Assembly (NCBI RefSeq): GCF_030817415.1
Contig: NZ_JAUSZI010000002.1
Span: 3,596,001 to 3,660,000 of the forward strand
Direction: 5' to 3'
DNA from: Streptomyces umbrinus
GTDB taxonomy: Bacteria; Actinomycetota; Actinomycetes; Streptomycetales; Streptomycetaceae
DNA: 64,000 nt
This document shows positions 1 through 8,837 of the stretch, one piece after another. The number at the start of each line of letters is the position of its first letter. Within the stretch, counting starts at the first letter, position 1. The notes below the pieces were generated by a model. That model did not search any database. It was not told where the DNA came from and worked only from the letters and a program-made list of their open reading frames with translations. The translations under genes and the position numbers were made by a program.

Positions 1-176
1 GAGTCACCCTTCGAGAGCGCGCCACCGGTACGGGCCGCAGGCACCTCGTCCGCCGGCGCCTCCGGTACGTCAGGCACCTCGGGTGCCTCAAGCTCCTCGG
101 CATCGGCACCTGGCTTCACCACTGAATCCTTCGAGGCCGGCCCTCTCGGCTCGGCCTCGGACGGCGTGTCGGACAC
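1..176 (-). CDS. Partial gene, N-terminus of an unrecognised protein (cut by window edge)
   Basis: Reading from a GTG at 176 toward position 1 gives an uninterrupted frame of 58 codons that runs off the window. A strong ribosome site (GGGAGGGGG) lies about 5 nt before this GTG, which decides the start. The visible N-terminus begins MSDTPSEAEPRGPASK and is rich in Pro, Glu, Ala and Asp, the usual look of a disordered Streptomyces N-terminal extension. No domain is visible, so no function can be given. It is the first gene of a leftward transcript and shares its strand with the ADP-ribosylglycohydrolase gene upstream. Confidence 0.6.
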   Translation of the reverse strand, partial: MSDTPSEAEPRGPASKDSVVKPGADAEELEAPEVPDVPEAPADEVPAARTGGALSKGD

Positions 177-411
177 GGGACCCCCTCCCGACCGGTCCGG
201 GCAGCGCAGCTCGTGGCCGCCGCGGAAGCCCAGGGACCGGTGTCTCGTCGGCGCCCGCCCGTGATCATCAACGGGCGGCGTGGCGGAAAGGTTAACCGTG
301 GGACACGGGGCGCAGCCGGTCACCGGCTCTCTGTGGCAGGGCTGTGACAGTGGCAGACGCTTGGGGCAGGAGGAAACGGGCATGGAGAGAACCCTCGCCG
401 ACAGCCGAACG

Positions 412-1368
412 TCAGCCCTGCCCCGCAGCCCGGTCCCGCCGCCCTAATCCACAGCCTTGGCCCGCAACCCTCGCCGACAGCCACTCCGGAAGCGCCTCGG
501 TCCGCTCCACCCACTCCGCGGGCGGCGTCCCGGCCTTCCCCGCGGCCACGACGCCTCCGACGATGGCGCAGGTCGTGTCCATGTCGCCGCCGACCTGGGC
601 GGTCGCCCAGAAGCCCTCTTCGTAGTCACCGAGGGCCCGCGCCGCCGACCACAGGGCGAACGGCACGGTGTCGTGCGCGGTCGTACGCCGTCCGCAGCCG
701 AGGACCGCGGCGACGGTCGTCGTGTCTCCGTAGTCGAGCATGTCCCGGGCGCGCCGCAGACCGGCTTCCACGGCACTGCGCGGCACCAGGGCGATGACCC
801 CGTCGAGCAGCGCCCCGGGGGTCGGCGGGCCGCCCGGTGCGGCGGCCAGCGCGGCCGCCGCGGCCACCGCCATGGCGCCGACCACGGCTTCGCGGTGCTG
901 GTGCGTGGGGTACGCCGAGATCTCGGCCTGGTGCGTGGCCTGCTCCGGATCGTCCGCGTACCAGGCGCCCAGGGGGGCGATGCGCATCGCCGCGCCGTTC
1001 CCCCACGAGCCCTGTCCCTTGAAGAGGGCCGAGGCCAGCTCGCGCCAGTCGCCGCCCTCCCGGACCTGCCGCAGCAGCCGGTTGACCGCAGGGCCGTAGC
1101 CGCGGTCGAAGTCGTGGTGCTCGGCGAATGAGCGGGCCAGCGCGTCCTGGTCGATGCGTCGGTGGACGGACAGAGTGGCCACTACGGAGGAGGCCATTTC
1201 CGTGTCGTCGGTCCACTGCCAGGGGCCGGGCGGCAGCCCGCGGCGCTTGAGCAGTGGATAGTTCGCGGGCACGAAGAACTGCGAGCCCAGCGCGTCCCCG
1301 ACCGCGAGTCCACGCAGGCTGGCCAGGGCGCGGTCCAGGCGCCCGTCGGGTGAGGAGTCAGCGGTCAT
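412..1368 (-). CDS. ADP-ribosylglycohydrolase (DraG/ADPRH family)
   Basis: This 318-residue protein should hydrolyse ADP-ribosyl bonds, removing ADP-ribose from a protein, nucleic acid or small-molecule acceptor in the cytoplasm. The family's dinuclear Mg-binding motifs are all present: GDALGS (24-29), WTDDTEM (52-58), GNGAAMR (123-129) and GGDMDTT (260-266). Length is typical for a single-domain DraG-like hydrolase. The start is an ATG with only a weak ribosome site (GGCAGGG). The IS110 scar begins shortly upstream (stop of the element's transposase frame at 1547), so the native promoter may have been displaced. The natural substrate cannot be read from sequence; no ADP-ribosyltransferase gene is adjacent. 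Confidence 0.9.
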   Translation of the reverse strand: MTADSSPDGRLDRALASLRGLAVGDALGSQFFVPANYPLLKRRGLPPGPWQWTDDTEMASSVVATLSVHRRIDQDALARSFAEHHDFDRGYGPAVNRLLRQVREGGDWRELASALFKGQGSWGNGAAMRIAPLGAWYADDPEQATHQAEISAYPTHQHREAVVGAMAVAAAAALAAAPGGPPTPGALLDGVIALVPRSAVEAGLRRARDMLDYGDTTTVAAVLGCGRRTTAHDTVPFALWSAARALGDYEEGFWATAQVGGDMDTTCAIVGGVVAAGKAGTPPAEWVERTEALPEWLSARVAGQGCGLGRRDRAAGQG

Positions 1369-1546
1369 CGCCCTGCCACTCTAATTCGTTGCTACCGGAT
1401 ACGGCACCACCAGGTGGTTCCGCTGGTTCTGTTCGAGTTCTGGGACCGTGACATCTTCTGCCACTCCGGCTGATGAAGGCATACGCGGGCTCCTCGCCCA
1501 TCACCCGGCCTCTGACACGAAAAGAGCCTGCGGTTGAGTTCGGTGG

Positions 1547-2810
1547 TCAGGCTGTGGCGACGGGTTCGAAGCGGATGGTCAGGCCGAGAGTGTTGGCTTC
1601 CTTCAGCATGCGGCGCATGGCGCGTGCTGGATCGCGGCGGGTGAAATAGTCCGCGCCCAGCTCGAGGTAGGGGACGTGGTCGTGGAGCACGTGCCAGACA
1701 GCAATGGCGATCTTGTGCATGACCGCGACCAGTGCCCGTTTGCCACCTCGCCGTGCCGAGATCCGGCGGAAGAACACGGCGAGATAGGTGTCCCGGCTTC
1801 TGATGGCGGCCAGCGCGGCGACTCCGAGCACGCGTTTGAGATGGGTGTTGCCGTGCCGGGTCCGGCCGGACTTGTTCACCCCTGCCGACTCGTTCTGCCC
1901 CGGGCAGACCCCGATCCAGGAGGCGAGGTGATGGGCCGTGGCGAACTGGCCCATGTCTCCGCCGGTTTCGGCAAAGAGGATCTCTGCCCGCCATGCGCCC
2001 GATGCCGGGAACAGTGTCCAGGAGGTCCAGGTCGTGCTCGTGCTCGCTCAGCAGGGTGGCGATACGGGTGTCGAAGACAGCGACCGTCTCCTTGAACCGG
2101 TCCGCCTCGTCCAGGTAGTGCTGGACCATGAAGGCGTGGTGGTCGGTGAAGTCGCCGTCCAGTGCCTCGATCAGGGCGGGGATCTTGGCACGGGCCTTGC
2201 CGACGGCAAGATCCGCAAGGCGTTCACGGTCGCGTTCACCGGCGACCAGGGCTGCCAGGATCGTCCGTCCGGTCTTCCCGGCCACATCGGTCAGCACGGA
2301 GGTGAGCTTCATCCCGGTGTCCTCCAGCTCCTTCTCCAGCCGCTGGACCTCCCGGCCTGCAGAACGCAGGAGTTCGGTGCGGCGCCGGGTCAGGTCACGC
2401 AGTTCCCGCACCATGCGGCCGGGGACGAAGGACGCCATCACCATTCCCGACGCGCCGGCCCGGGCCAGGAACGCGGCGTCGCTCGGATCGCTCTTGCGGC
2501 CCCTGATCCCCTTCAGGTGAGAGGGGTTGACCAGCATCAGGTTCAGCTGCGGCTGCAGCAGGTAGTAGACCCCGCGCCAGTAGTCGGCCGTTGCTTCCAT
2601 GACCACCACGTCGACCTGGCGTTCCACCAGCCAGGCCAGGAGCCGACGTAGTTCGGACCGGGTGGTGCCGAACCGTTCGGTCTCCAGGCTCCATGTTCCC
2701 GCCCGAGTCGTACTGGGCGTGCGCACGCAGGCGAGCAGGAACCGCTTGCCCAGGTCCACTCCCGCGGACCGCAGATGGATGACCTCGTCCTTCACGTCCT
2801 GCCGACTCAT
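1547..2810 (-). pseudogene. IS110-family transposase, one frameshift
   Basis: The N-terminal half carries the DEDD RuvC-like domain of IS110 transposases: AGVDLGK (Asp near residue 19), MEATADYW, and RKSDPSDAAFLA. Near 1985-1991 the frame breaks: after VPGIGRMA the expected continuation AEILFAETGGDMGQ is found only in another frame, consistent with one extra G in a GCGGGC run. The second half (135 residues when read from its own ATG) holds the Transposase_20 region with the serine motif GQNESAG and RTRHGNTHLKRVL. The start is an ATG with AGGAG upstream. IS110 transposases are not known to need frameshifting, so this copy is probably inactive, though a sequencing error is possible. Confidence 0.88.
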
Positions 2811-2859
2811 CGCCCGCTCCTGAACACCCGTAGCGAAAACCTGGCGGGAACCCCGGAGG

Positions 2860-3025
2860 GATCAGGGAAAGAAGCGGAATCTGACACGCGTGCTCCCGGC
2901 AGCGGATCACTGCCTTGGCAACAAACCGTGGTCCCCAGCGCGACCCCCATTGCCATCCTGGACAAACGAGCTCACCGGCATCGCAGAGCCATCGGCGTGA
3001 CCGGGGCACCCACCCCATTTTCTCT
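2860..3025 (-). ncRNA. Possible IS110 bridge RNA in the element's non-coding end
   Basis: IS110 elements encode a structured bridge RNA in the non-coding end, for this group upstream of the transposase. The roughly 220 nt before the transposase start fit that position. Read on the minus strand they contain a stem GGCAA...TTGCC enclosing an internal GGTC...GACC helix and large loops, followed by a GCAG...CTGC hairpin, the general shape of bridge-RNA guide loops. The boundaries are approximate and no target or donor pairing was verified, so this is an inference from position and local folding. Confidence 0.3.
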
Positions 3026-3033
3026 CACCCGAG

Positions 3034-3337
3034 GTGATCAGCGCAGCCATCCCCGTTCCTGGCAAGAAGTCCAGCATCACCCGCCGCCGCGTGAAGAACG
3101 ACCGGCTCAACCATGCCGGCTACCTGTGGGCCTTCGCTGCGATCACCGCATCACCCGGAGCCAAGGTTCACTACCGGCGACGACGCGACAAGCACGGCGA
3201 CTGGCACGCCTCGGCCCTACGTCACTTGTTCAACCGCATGGTGGGCCAGCTCCCACTGCATGCAGCACGGACATCGCTACGACGAGGCCTTGGCCTTCCC
3301 GATGCCGTCGGCAGAAGTCGAGGCGACCGCTGCATGA
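3034..3337 (+). pseudogene. Remnant of a second IS110-family transposase (C-terminal part)
   Basis: On the plus strand the translated stretch RRRVKNDRLNHAGYLWAF followed by ASPGAKVHYRRRRDKHGD and RHLFNRMVGQL is the typical C-terminal part of an IS110-group transposase. All upstream catalytic domains are missing. An extra C near 3249-3253 (CAGCTCCCACTGC) shifts the frame; the continuation HCMQHGHRYDEALAFP is in the next frame and ends at TGA 3335-3337. The fragment lies back to back with the non-coding end of the other IS110 copy, suggesting one element inserted next to or into the other and the rest was deleted. Confidence 0.8.
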
Positions 3338-3355
3338 CCGCAGATGCTGCGCCCT

Positions 3356-3583
3356 TCATTCGGGGATGACCAGGCCGTACTCGCGCAGCTGAGGCAGGCA
3401 GACCTCCAAGCATGCCTCCACAGAGACGGCGTCCGTGCGCACCAGGAGGTCCTCATGAAATGGGACTCCGGTCGCGACGAACGTCCACGGCCTTGTGCCC
3501 TCACGCATGCGCTCAGCATCAGCTTTGAACAGGACAGTGACTCCCTGCTCAGCCAGCAACTCCATGACCCGCACCACGTCCAC
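3356..3583 (-). CDS. Small hypothetical protein
   Basis: This 75-residue protein is read from a GTG at 3583 preceded by GAGGGAG with a 5-nt spacer; an upstream TTG at 3613 in the same frame has no ribosome site. It contains PWTFVATGVPFHEDLL and a regular amphipathic C-terminus (VEACLEVCLPQLREYGLVIP). It resembles small uncharacterised proteins common in Streptomyces, but I recognise no domain of known function. It sits just beyond the IS110 scar, convergent with the transposase remnant and in the same direction as the histidine phosphatase upstream. Confidence 0.55.
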   Translation of the reverse strand: MDVVRVMELLAEQGVTVLFKADAERMREGTRPWTFVATGVPFHEDLLVRTDAVSVEACLEVCLPQLREYGLVIPE

Positions 3584-3672
3584 CGAGACTCCCTCGCGCC
3601 CGTTATCGAACAACAGGCAAAGCTACAGAGGCATCGGTGCCGCCTACTTGACGACTTGGACCCGTGAGGCGT

Positions 3673-4332
3673 CTATCCGGTGACTCCGTACGGTTCCGGA
3701 TCACGCCAGCGTTCGAAAGGACGGTCGAGCGTGTACTTGCCGTCCTCCCCGAGAACGAGCATGCGCACTTCCGCGTTCCCCGGGTTCGCCAGAGACTCGA
3801 ATTCCGCGACCGTCCAGTGGAACCAGCGCATGCAGAACAGCCGCATGGCGAGGCCGTGGGTCACGAGAAGCACATTGGGCGGGTGATCGGGGGCCTCGAA
3901 GCTCCGGAAGAGGCTCTCCAGGAAGCCGCCGACCCGGTCGTACACATCGGCACCGGACTCGCCCTGCGCGAAGCGGTAGAAGAAGTGCCCGTACGCGTCG
4001 CGGTACGCCTTCTGCAGCCGTACGTCGTCCCGGTCCTGCCAGTTTCCCCAGTCCTGTTCGCGCAGCCGGGGCTCCTCGCGTACGCGTACCTTCCCGGGGT
4101 CGAGGTGGAAGGCCCGGAAGGTCTCGTGCGTGCGGCGGTACGGGGAGACGTAAACGCTTACGCGCTCGTCGCCGAGGACCTCTCGGATCCGCGTACCCGT
4201 CTCCTCCGCCTGCCGCCACCCCTTCTCGGTGAGCGCCAGGGCGTGGTCGGGTTCGCGTTCGTACACCGAGTCATCGGCATTGCCCACCGACTCGCCGTGC
4301 CGGACAAGGACGATGCGCCGTGGACGTGCCAT
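3673..4332 (-). CDS. Histidine phosphatase superfamily protein
   Basis: The 219-residue protein belongs to the phosphoglycerate mutase-like (histidine phosphatase) superfamily, which hydrolyses or transfers phosphate through a phospho-histidine. It shows the RHGES motif (residues 11-15, His12 the nucleophile), an Arg pair in SPYRRTHET (63-71), the acidic EQDWGNW segment and the second catalytic His in LLVTHGLA (His159). It is a cytoplasmic single-domain enzyme of usual length. The ATG start matches the family N-terminus (short basic lead then VLVRHGES). The substrate is not predictable; nothing in the context points to glycolysis. Confidence 0.9.
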   Translation of the reverse strand: MARPRRIVLVRHGESVGNADDSVYEREPDHALALTEKGWRQAEETGTRIREVLGDERVSVYVSPYRRTHETFRAFHLDPGKVRVREEPRLREQDWGNWQDRDDVRLQKAYRDAYGHFFYRFAQGESGADVYDRVGGFLESLFRSFEAPDHPPNVLLVTHGLAMRLFCMRWFHWTVAEFESLANPGNAEVRMLVLGEDGKYTLDRPFERWRDPEPYGVTG

Positions 4333-4414
4333 ACCGGAACCCTAGATCGAGTTACGCCCGATCGAGCACTCGTACGGGCTCTATACGGCACAGGTCACAT
4401 AAATCGCGTGCGTC

Positions 4415-5020
4415 TCAGACCGTCCAGGACGGTTCCAACTGGACGATGTCGCCCGTGAGCGCCGCGACGTCCGCCTCCAGCTGGGCCCGCAGGGCGAGCC
4501 GCTCCACACGCTCGGCCCGGTACTTGCCGTGCTCGGCGGCCGACTGCCACATGGACAGGACCAGGAACTCGTGGCCGGGCGCCTCGCCGAACAAACCCCT
4601 CACCATGCCGGGCGAGCCGGCCATCGCCGGGTTCCACACCTTCTCCTGCATCAGCGCGAAGTGCTCGGCGCGCTCCTCGTGGACGCGACAGTGCGCCACC
4701 CGGACCAGATCGGTCTCCGTGAAGCGCGGCTCGAAGCCGGTCTTCACGTCGAAACGGTGATCGAAGAGTTTGCTCTGCGCGTCCTTGAAGGTGCCCGACT
4801 GGGCAGCGGCCAGCCGGTCATGGGAGCGCGCCATGAAGGAGTCGTAGAAGGCACGGCTCTCCCAGAAGGCGAAGATGTGGGCCACTCCGGGCCTTCCCCG
4901 GCTCCAGCCCCCGCCCTGCCCCCGGAAACCCGGCTCCCCCAGAAGTCCCGCCCATTTCCGCTGCCCCCGTTCAAAACCGCGGCGGTCCACCACGGTGCAG
5001 CGAATCCACTTGACCAGCAC
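4415..5020 (-). CDS. YdbC/DUF4937-type protein
   Basis: The 201-residue protein starts at the GTG at 5020 and begins MLVKWIRCTVVDRRGF, the form seen in YdbC-like (DUF4937) proteins; the longer open frame to 5116 has no recognisable sequence. The fold is expected to be a dimeric alpha-beta barrel related to antibiotic-biosynthesis monooxygenases, with two ferredoxin-like repeats: one around WAGLLGEPGFRGQGGGWSR and HIFAFWESRAFYDSF, a second around VRVAHCRVHEERAEHF and FLVLSMWQSAAEHGKY. No cofactor or enzymatic activity is established for this family. It lies 82 nt upstream of the histidine phosphatase on the same strand and may be cotranscribed with it. Confidence 0.7.
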   Translation of the reverse strand: MLVKWIRCTVVDRRGFERGQRKWAGLLGEPGFRGQGGGWSRGRPGVAHIFAFWESRAFYDSFMARSHDRLAAAQSGTFKDAQSKLFDHRFDVKTGFEPRFTETDLVRVAHCRVHEERAEHFALMQEKVWNPAMAGSPGMVRGLFGEAPGHEFLVLSMWQSAAEHGKYRAERVERLALRAQLEADVAALTGDIVQLEPSWTV

Positions 5021-5174
5021 CGCGCCATCGTACGGCCCAGGAACGTGGCGTCGGTCACGCTCGGGTGGACTGTGGCCGCCCGAGCGCCCCCATGTGCGTG
5101 GCACGATGGGCAACACGCCTCACCTGCCAGGCAGTTGAGGCGCCCGACACAGGGTGACCACGAGGGGAGAACCG

Positions 5175-5708
5175 GTGAACGGCCTCAACAAGGGCATCAA
5201 CAAGGTCGAGATCTCGGTGAAATGGGATCCCAGTCCCGCAGGCGAACCGGCCACCGATCTCGACATCGTCGCCGCCACCTACCTCGCGACCGACACACAC
5301 AAAAACCCTGACTACGTAGTGCACTTCGACAGCCGCTCGCCGGACGGCACGATCTATCTCAACCGGGACAGCAAGGACGGCAAAGGCTTCGGCTGGGACG
5401 AGGTGATGACCCTGGAGCTCACCCGCCTCGACAAGCGGTACGCGCGCGTGGTCGTCGGCGTCGCCATCCAGCAGCGCTCCGGACGGTCGACCTTCGTCGG
5501 CGTGCACAACCCGGGCCTTCGGATCCGCGAGGGCTACAACGTCCTGGCCGAAGGCGATTTCGGCAGCGTTCCGGGGTCGACGGCCACCACGGTCGCGGAC
5601 TTCGTACGCGACGACTCCGGAGAGTGGACCTTCCGGTCGGACATCCGCGGCTTCGACGCCGACCCGGCGACCTTCGCCAGGATCATGGGCAGCTCCCAGG
5701 AGTCCTGA
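5175..5708 (+). CDS. TerD-family protein
   Basis: This 177-residue protein is of the TerD/CABP family, Ca-binding proteins first linked to tellurite resistance and, in streptomycetes, to stress and development. GAGGGGAG five nt before the GTG at 5175 decides the start. Recognisable parts are NGLNKGINKVEISVKWDP, the Asp-rich Ca-binding region DLDIVAATY, and the later motifs FDSRSPDGTI and DSKDGKGFGWDE. It is slightly shorter than classical TerD (about 190 residues). It stands alone, without other ter genes, convergent with nrdJ across a strong terminator hairpin. Confidence 0.88.
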   Translation: MNGLNKGINKVEISVKWDPSPAGEPATDLDIVAATYLATDTHKNPDYVVHFDSRSPDGTIYLNRDSKDGKGFGWDEVMTLELTRLDKRYARVVVGVAIQQRSGRSTFVGVHNPGLRIREGYNVLAEGDFGSVPGSTATTVADFVRDDSGEWTFRSDIRGFDADPATFARIMGSSQES

Positions 5709-5731
5709 CCCGACGCGCTCACGCACGCCGA

Positions 5732-5764
5732 AGGGGCGGTACGGCCGATGGCCGTACCGCCCCT
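5732..5764. terminator. Bidirectional terminator hairpin between TerD gene and nrdJ
   Basis: A perfect 15-bp stem (AGGGGCGGTACGGCC with its complement) closes a 3-nt GAT loop. It lies in the 86-bp gap between two convergent genes, so it can serve both. It is flanked by A residues on the left; there is no long U-tract, as usual in Streptomyces. Confidence 0.85.
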
Positions 5765-5794
5765 CACGGTTTGTGGATCAACTGCTGGTGCGGA

Positions 5795-8689
5795 TCAGCT
5801 GCAGCCGCTGGTCGAGCCGCAGCCCTCGCAGATGTAGCAGGAGCCGGCCCGCTGCATCTTTGTGCCGCAGGAGAAGCACAGCGGGGCGTCCGCCTGGATG
5901 CCCAGCTGCATCTCCACCAGCTCGGCGCTGGTGTGGGCCTGCTGCGGGGCGGGCTTGGCCGCCTCGACCGCGGCCTTCGGCGTGGCGACGGCCTTCAGCT
6001 CCTGCGCGCGGGGCGCGGACTGGGCGAGACCCTCGACGTCCAGCTCGTCGTCGGTCGGCTCGTACGAGCCCGTCTCCAGGTGGCGCTGCCGCTCGTCGGC
6101 GGAGTGGATACCGAGCGCGGAGCGCGTCTCGAAGGGCAGGAAGTCGAGCGCCAGGCGGCGGAAGATGTAGTCGACGATCGACTGCGCCATCCGCACGTCC
6201 GGGTCGTCCGTCATACCGGCCGGCTCGAAGCGCATGTTGGTGAACTTCGAGACGTACGTCTCCAGCGGCACGCCGTACTGCAGGCCCACGGAGACGGCGA
6301 TCGAGAAGGCGTCCATCATGCCCGCGAGGGTGGAGCCCTGCTTGGACATCTTCAGGAAGACCTCGCCGAGACCGTCGTCCGGGTAGGAGTTGGCGGTCAT
6401 GTAGCCCTCGGCGCCGCCCACCGTGAAGGAGGTGGTGATGCCGGGACGTCCCTTGGGGAGACGCTTGCGGACCGGGCGGTACTCGACGACCTTCTCGACC
6501 GCGGTACGGATGGTCTCCTCGGCCTTGGCGGTGACCTCGGCCTTCTCCTTGTCCTTGGTCTTCGCGGAGAGGGGCTGGCCGACCTTGCAGTTGTCGCGGT
6601 AGATCGCGAGCGCCTTGACGCCCATCTTCCACGCCTCGAAGTAGACCTCTTCGACGTCCTCGACGGTCGCCGTCTCCGGCAGGTTGACCGTCTTGGAGAG
6701 CGCGCCGGAGATCCACGGCTGGATCGCGGCCATCATGCGGACGTGGCCCATCGCGGAGATGGAGCGCTCGCCCATGGCGCAGTCGAAGACCTCGTAGTGC
6801 TCGTGCTTGAGGCCCGGGGCGTCGACGACATTGCCGTGATCGGCGATGTGGGCGACGATCGCCTCGATCTGCTCCTCCTGGTAGCCCAGGCGGCGCAGGG
6901 CCTGCGGGACGGTGCCGTTGACGATCTGCATCGAGCCGCCGCCGACCAGCTTCTTGAACTTGACCAGCGCGAGGTCGGGCTCAAGACCGGTGGTGTCGCA
7001 GGACATCGCGAGACCGATGGTGCCGGTCGGGGCGATGACCGATGCCTGCGCGTTGCGGAAGCCGTTCTTCTCGCCGAGGCGCAGCACGTCCTGCCAGGCC
7101 TCCGTGGCGGCGGCCCAGACCGGCGAGTCCAGGTCGTCCACTCGCACGGCCACGGCGTTGGCGTCGGAGTGCTGCTTCATGACGCGCTGGTGCGGCTGCG
7201 CGTTGCGGGCGTAGCCGTCGTACGGGCCGACGACCGCGGCGAGTTCGGCGGAGCGCTTGTACGAGGTGCCGGTCATCAGCGAGGTGATGGCGCCGGCGAG
7301 GGAGCGGCCGCCGTCGGAGTCGTACGCGTGGCCGGTCGCCATCAGGAGGGCGCCGAGGTTGGCGTAGCCGATGCCCAACTGGCGGAAGGCGCGGGTGTTC
7401 TCGCCGATCTTCTGCGTCGGGAAGTCCGCGAAGCAGATGGAGATGTCCATCGCGGTGATGACCAGCTCGACGACCTGCGAGAAGCGCTCGACCTCGAAGG
7501 ACTGGTGGCCGAGGCCGTCGTCCTTCAGGAACTTCATCAGGTTCAGCGAGGCGAGGTTGCAGGACGTGTTGTCCAGGTGCATGTACTCGCTGCACGGGTT
7601 CGAGCCGTTGATCCGGCCGGACTCCGGGCACGTGTGCCAGGCGTTGATGGTGTCGTCGTACTGGATGCCGGGGTCGGCACAGGCCCAGGCCGCCTCGGCC
7701 ATCTTGCGGAAGAGCTCCTTGGCGTCGACCTCCTCGATGACCTCGCCGGTCATGCGGGCGCGCAGGCCGAACTTGTCGCCGTTCTCCACGGCCTTCATGA
7801 ACTCGTCGTTCACGCGGACCGAGTTGTTGGCGTTCTGGTACTGGACGGACGTGATGTCGTCGCCGCCCAGGTCCATGTCGAAGCCCGCGTCCCGAAGGGC
7901 ACGGATCTTCTCCTCTTCCTTCACCTTGGTCTCGATGAAGCCCTCGATGTCGGGGTGGTCGACGTCGAGGATGACCATCTTGGCCGCGCGGCGGGTGGCG
8001 CCGCCCGACTTGATCGTTCCTGCGGAGGCGTCGGCACCGCGCATGAAGGAGACGGGACCCGAGGCATTGCCGCCCGAGGAGAGGAGTTCCTTGGAGGAAC
8101 GGATCCGGGAGAGGTTCAGGCCGGCGCCCGAGCCGCCCTTGAAGATCATGCCCTCTTCCTTGTACCAGTCGAGGATCGACTCCATGGAGTCGTCGACGGC
8201 CAGGATGAAGCAGGCGGAGACCTGCTGGGGCTGGGGCGTACCGACGTTGAACCACACCGGGCTGTTGAAGCTGAAGATCTGGTGCAGGAGGGCGTAGGCC
8301 AGCTCGTGCTCGAAGATCTCGGCGTCGGCGGGCGAGGCGAAGTACTTGTTGTCCTCGCCGGCCTTCCGGTACGTCTTCACGATGCGGTCGATGAGCTGCT
8401 TGAGGCTCACCTCACGCTGCGGGGTGCCCACAGCGCCGCGGAAGTACTTACTGGTGACGATGTTGACCGCGTTCACCGCCCACTCGGCGGGGAACTCGAC
8501 GCCACGCTGCTCGAAATTGACCGAGCCGTCGCGCCAATTGGTCATGACGACGTCCCGGCTCGCCCACTCGACCTCGTCGTACGGGTGCACGCCCGGGGTC
8601 GTGTGGATCCGCTCGATGCGCAGGCCCTTGTTCGCCTTCGTCCCCTTGGCTCGGGAACTCCGTGCCGGACCGCTCGCCGTCTCTGTCAT
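5795..8689 (-). CDS. nrdJ: Adenosylcobalamin-dependent (class II) ribonucleotide reductase
   Basis: This 964-residue enzyme reduces ribonucleotides to deoxyribonucleotides using a radical generated from adenosylcobalamin. The start is an ATG at 8689 preceded by GGAGGC. Seen motifs are VWFNVGTP near the N-terminus, the GSGAGLNLSR and GGNASGPVSFMRG segments, NPCSEYMHLDNTSCNLASLN of the finger loop, the APTGTIGLAMSCDT barrel strand, and a C-terminal zinc-ribbon/redox tail CFSCGTKM...CYICEGCGSTSGCS. It lies 148 nt downstream of nrdR on the same strand; in S. coelicolor nrdR and nrdJ form an operon repressed by NrdR. No cobalamin riboswitch was seen upstream. Confidence 0.97.
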   Translation of the reverse strand: MTETASGPARSSRAKGTKANKGLRIERIHTTPGVHPYDEVEWASRDVVMTNWRDGSVNFEQRGVEFPAEWAVNAVNIVTSKYFRGAVGTPQREVSLKQLIDRIVKTYRKAGEDNKYFASPADAEIFEHELAYALLHQIFSFNSPVWFNVGTPQPQQVSACFILAVDDSMESILDWYKEEGMIFKGGSGAGLNLSRIRSSKELLSSGGNASGPVSFMRGADASAGTIKSGGATRRAAKMVILDVDHPDIEGFIETKVKEEEKIRALRDAGFDMDLGGDDITSVQYQNANNSVRVNDEFMKAVENGDKFGLRARMTGEVIEEVDAKELFRKMAEAAWACADPGIQYDDTINAWHTCPESGRINGSNPCSEYMHLDNTSCNLASLNLMKFLKDDGLGHQSFEVERFSQVVELVITAMDISICFADFPTQKIGENTRAFRQLGIGYANLGALLMATGHAYDSDGGRSLAGAITSLMTGTSYKRSAELAAVVGPYDGYARNAQPHQRVMKQHSDANAVAVRVDDLDSPVWAAATEAWQDVLRLGEKNGFRNAQASVIAPTGTIGLAMSCDTTGLEPDLALVKFKKLVGGGSMQIVNGTVPQALRRLGYQEEQIEAIVAHIADHGNVVDAPGLKHEHYEVFDCAMGERSISAMGHVRMMAAIQPWISGALSKTVNLPETATVEDVEEVYFEAWKMGVKALAIYRDNCKVGQPLSAKTKDKEKAEVTAKAEETIRTAVEKVVEYRPVRKRLPKGRPGITTSFTVGGAEGYMTANSYPDDGLGEVFLKMSKQGSTLAGMMDAFSIAVSVGLQYGVPLETYVSKFTNMRFEPAGMTDDPDVRMAQSIVDYIFRRLALDFLPFETRSALGIHSADERQRHLETGSYEPTDDELDVEGLAQSAPRAQELKAVATPKAAVEAAKPAPQQAHTSAELVEMQLGIQADAPLCFSCGTKMQRAGSCYICEGCGSTSGCS

Positions 8690-8837
8690 GCCGCCTCCCT
8701 GTATCGGGCTAAAACGCCCAGAAGTGCCTCGTTCTTCCCGTGGCACGGTGTGTGTCTGAATGCCACGAGCTCCGCGTACGCGTCCGCTCGCAACAGGTCT
8801 GTGGTCGCCGCCGTCCGGGCCGGGCAGGCCCCTCTCG

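Noticed and set aside
83..295. Small plus-strand open frame at the window start
   Set aside because: Arg/Pro-rich antisense composition and no ribosome site; the minus-strand frame with GGGAGGGGG is better supported.
1511..2888. 9-bp direct repeat TCTGACACG at 1511-1519 and 2880-2888 as IS boundaries
   Set aside because: This would leave only 36 nt and 70 nt of non-coding ends, too short for a guide-RNA-containing end; it may be chance.
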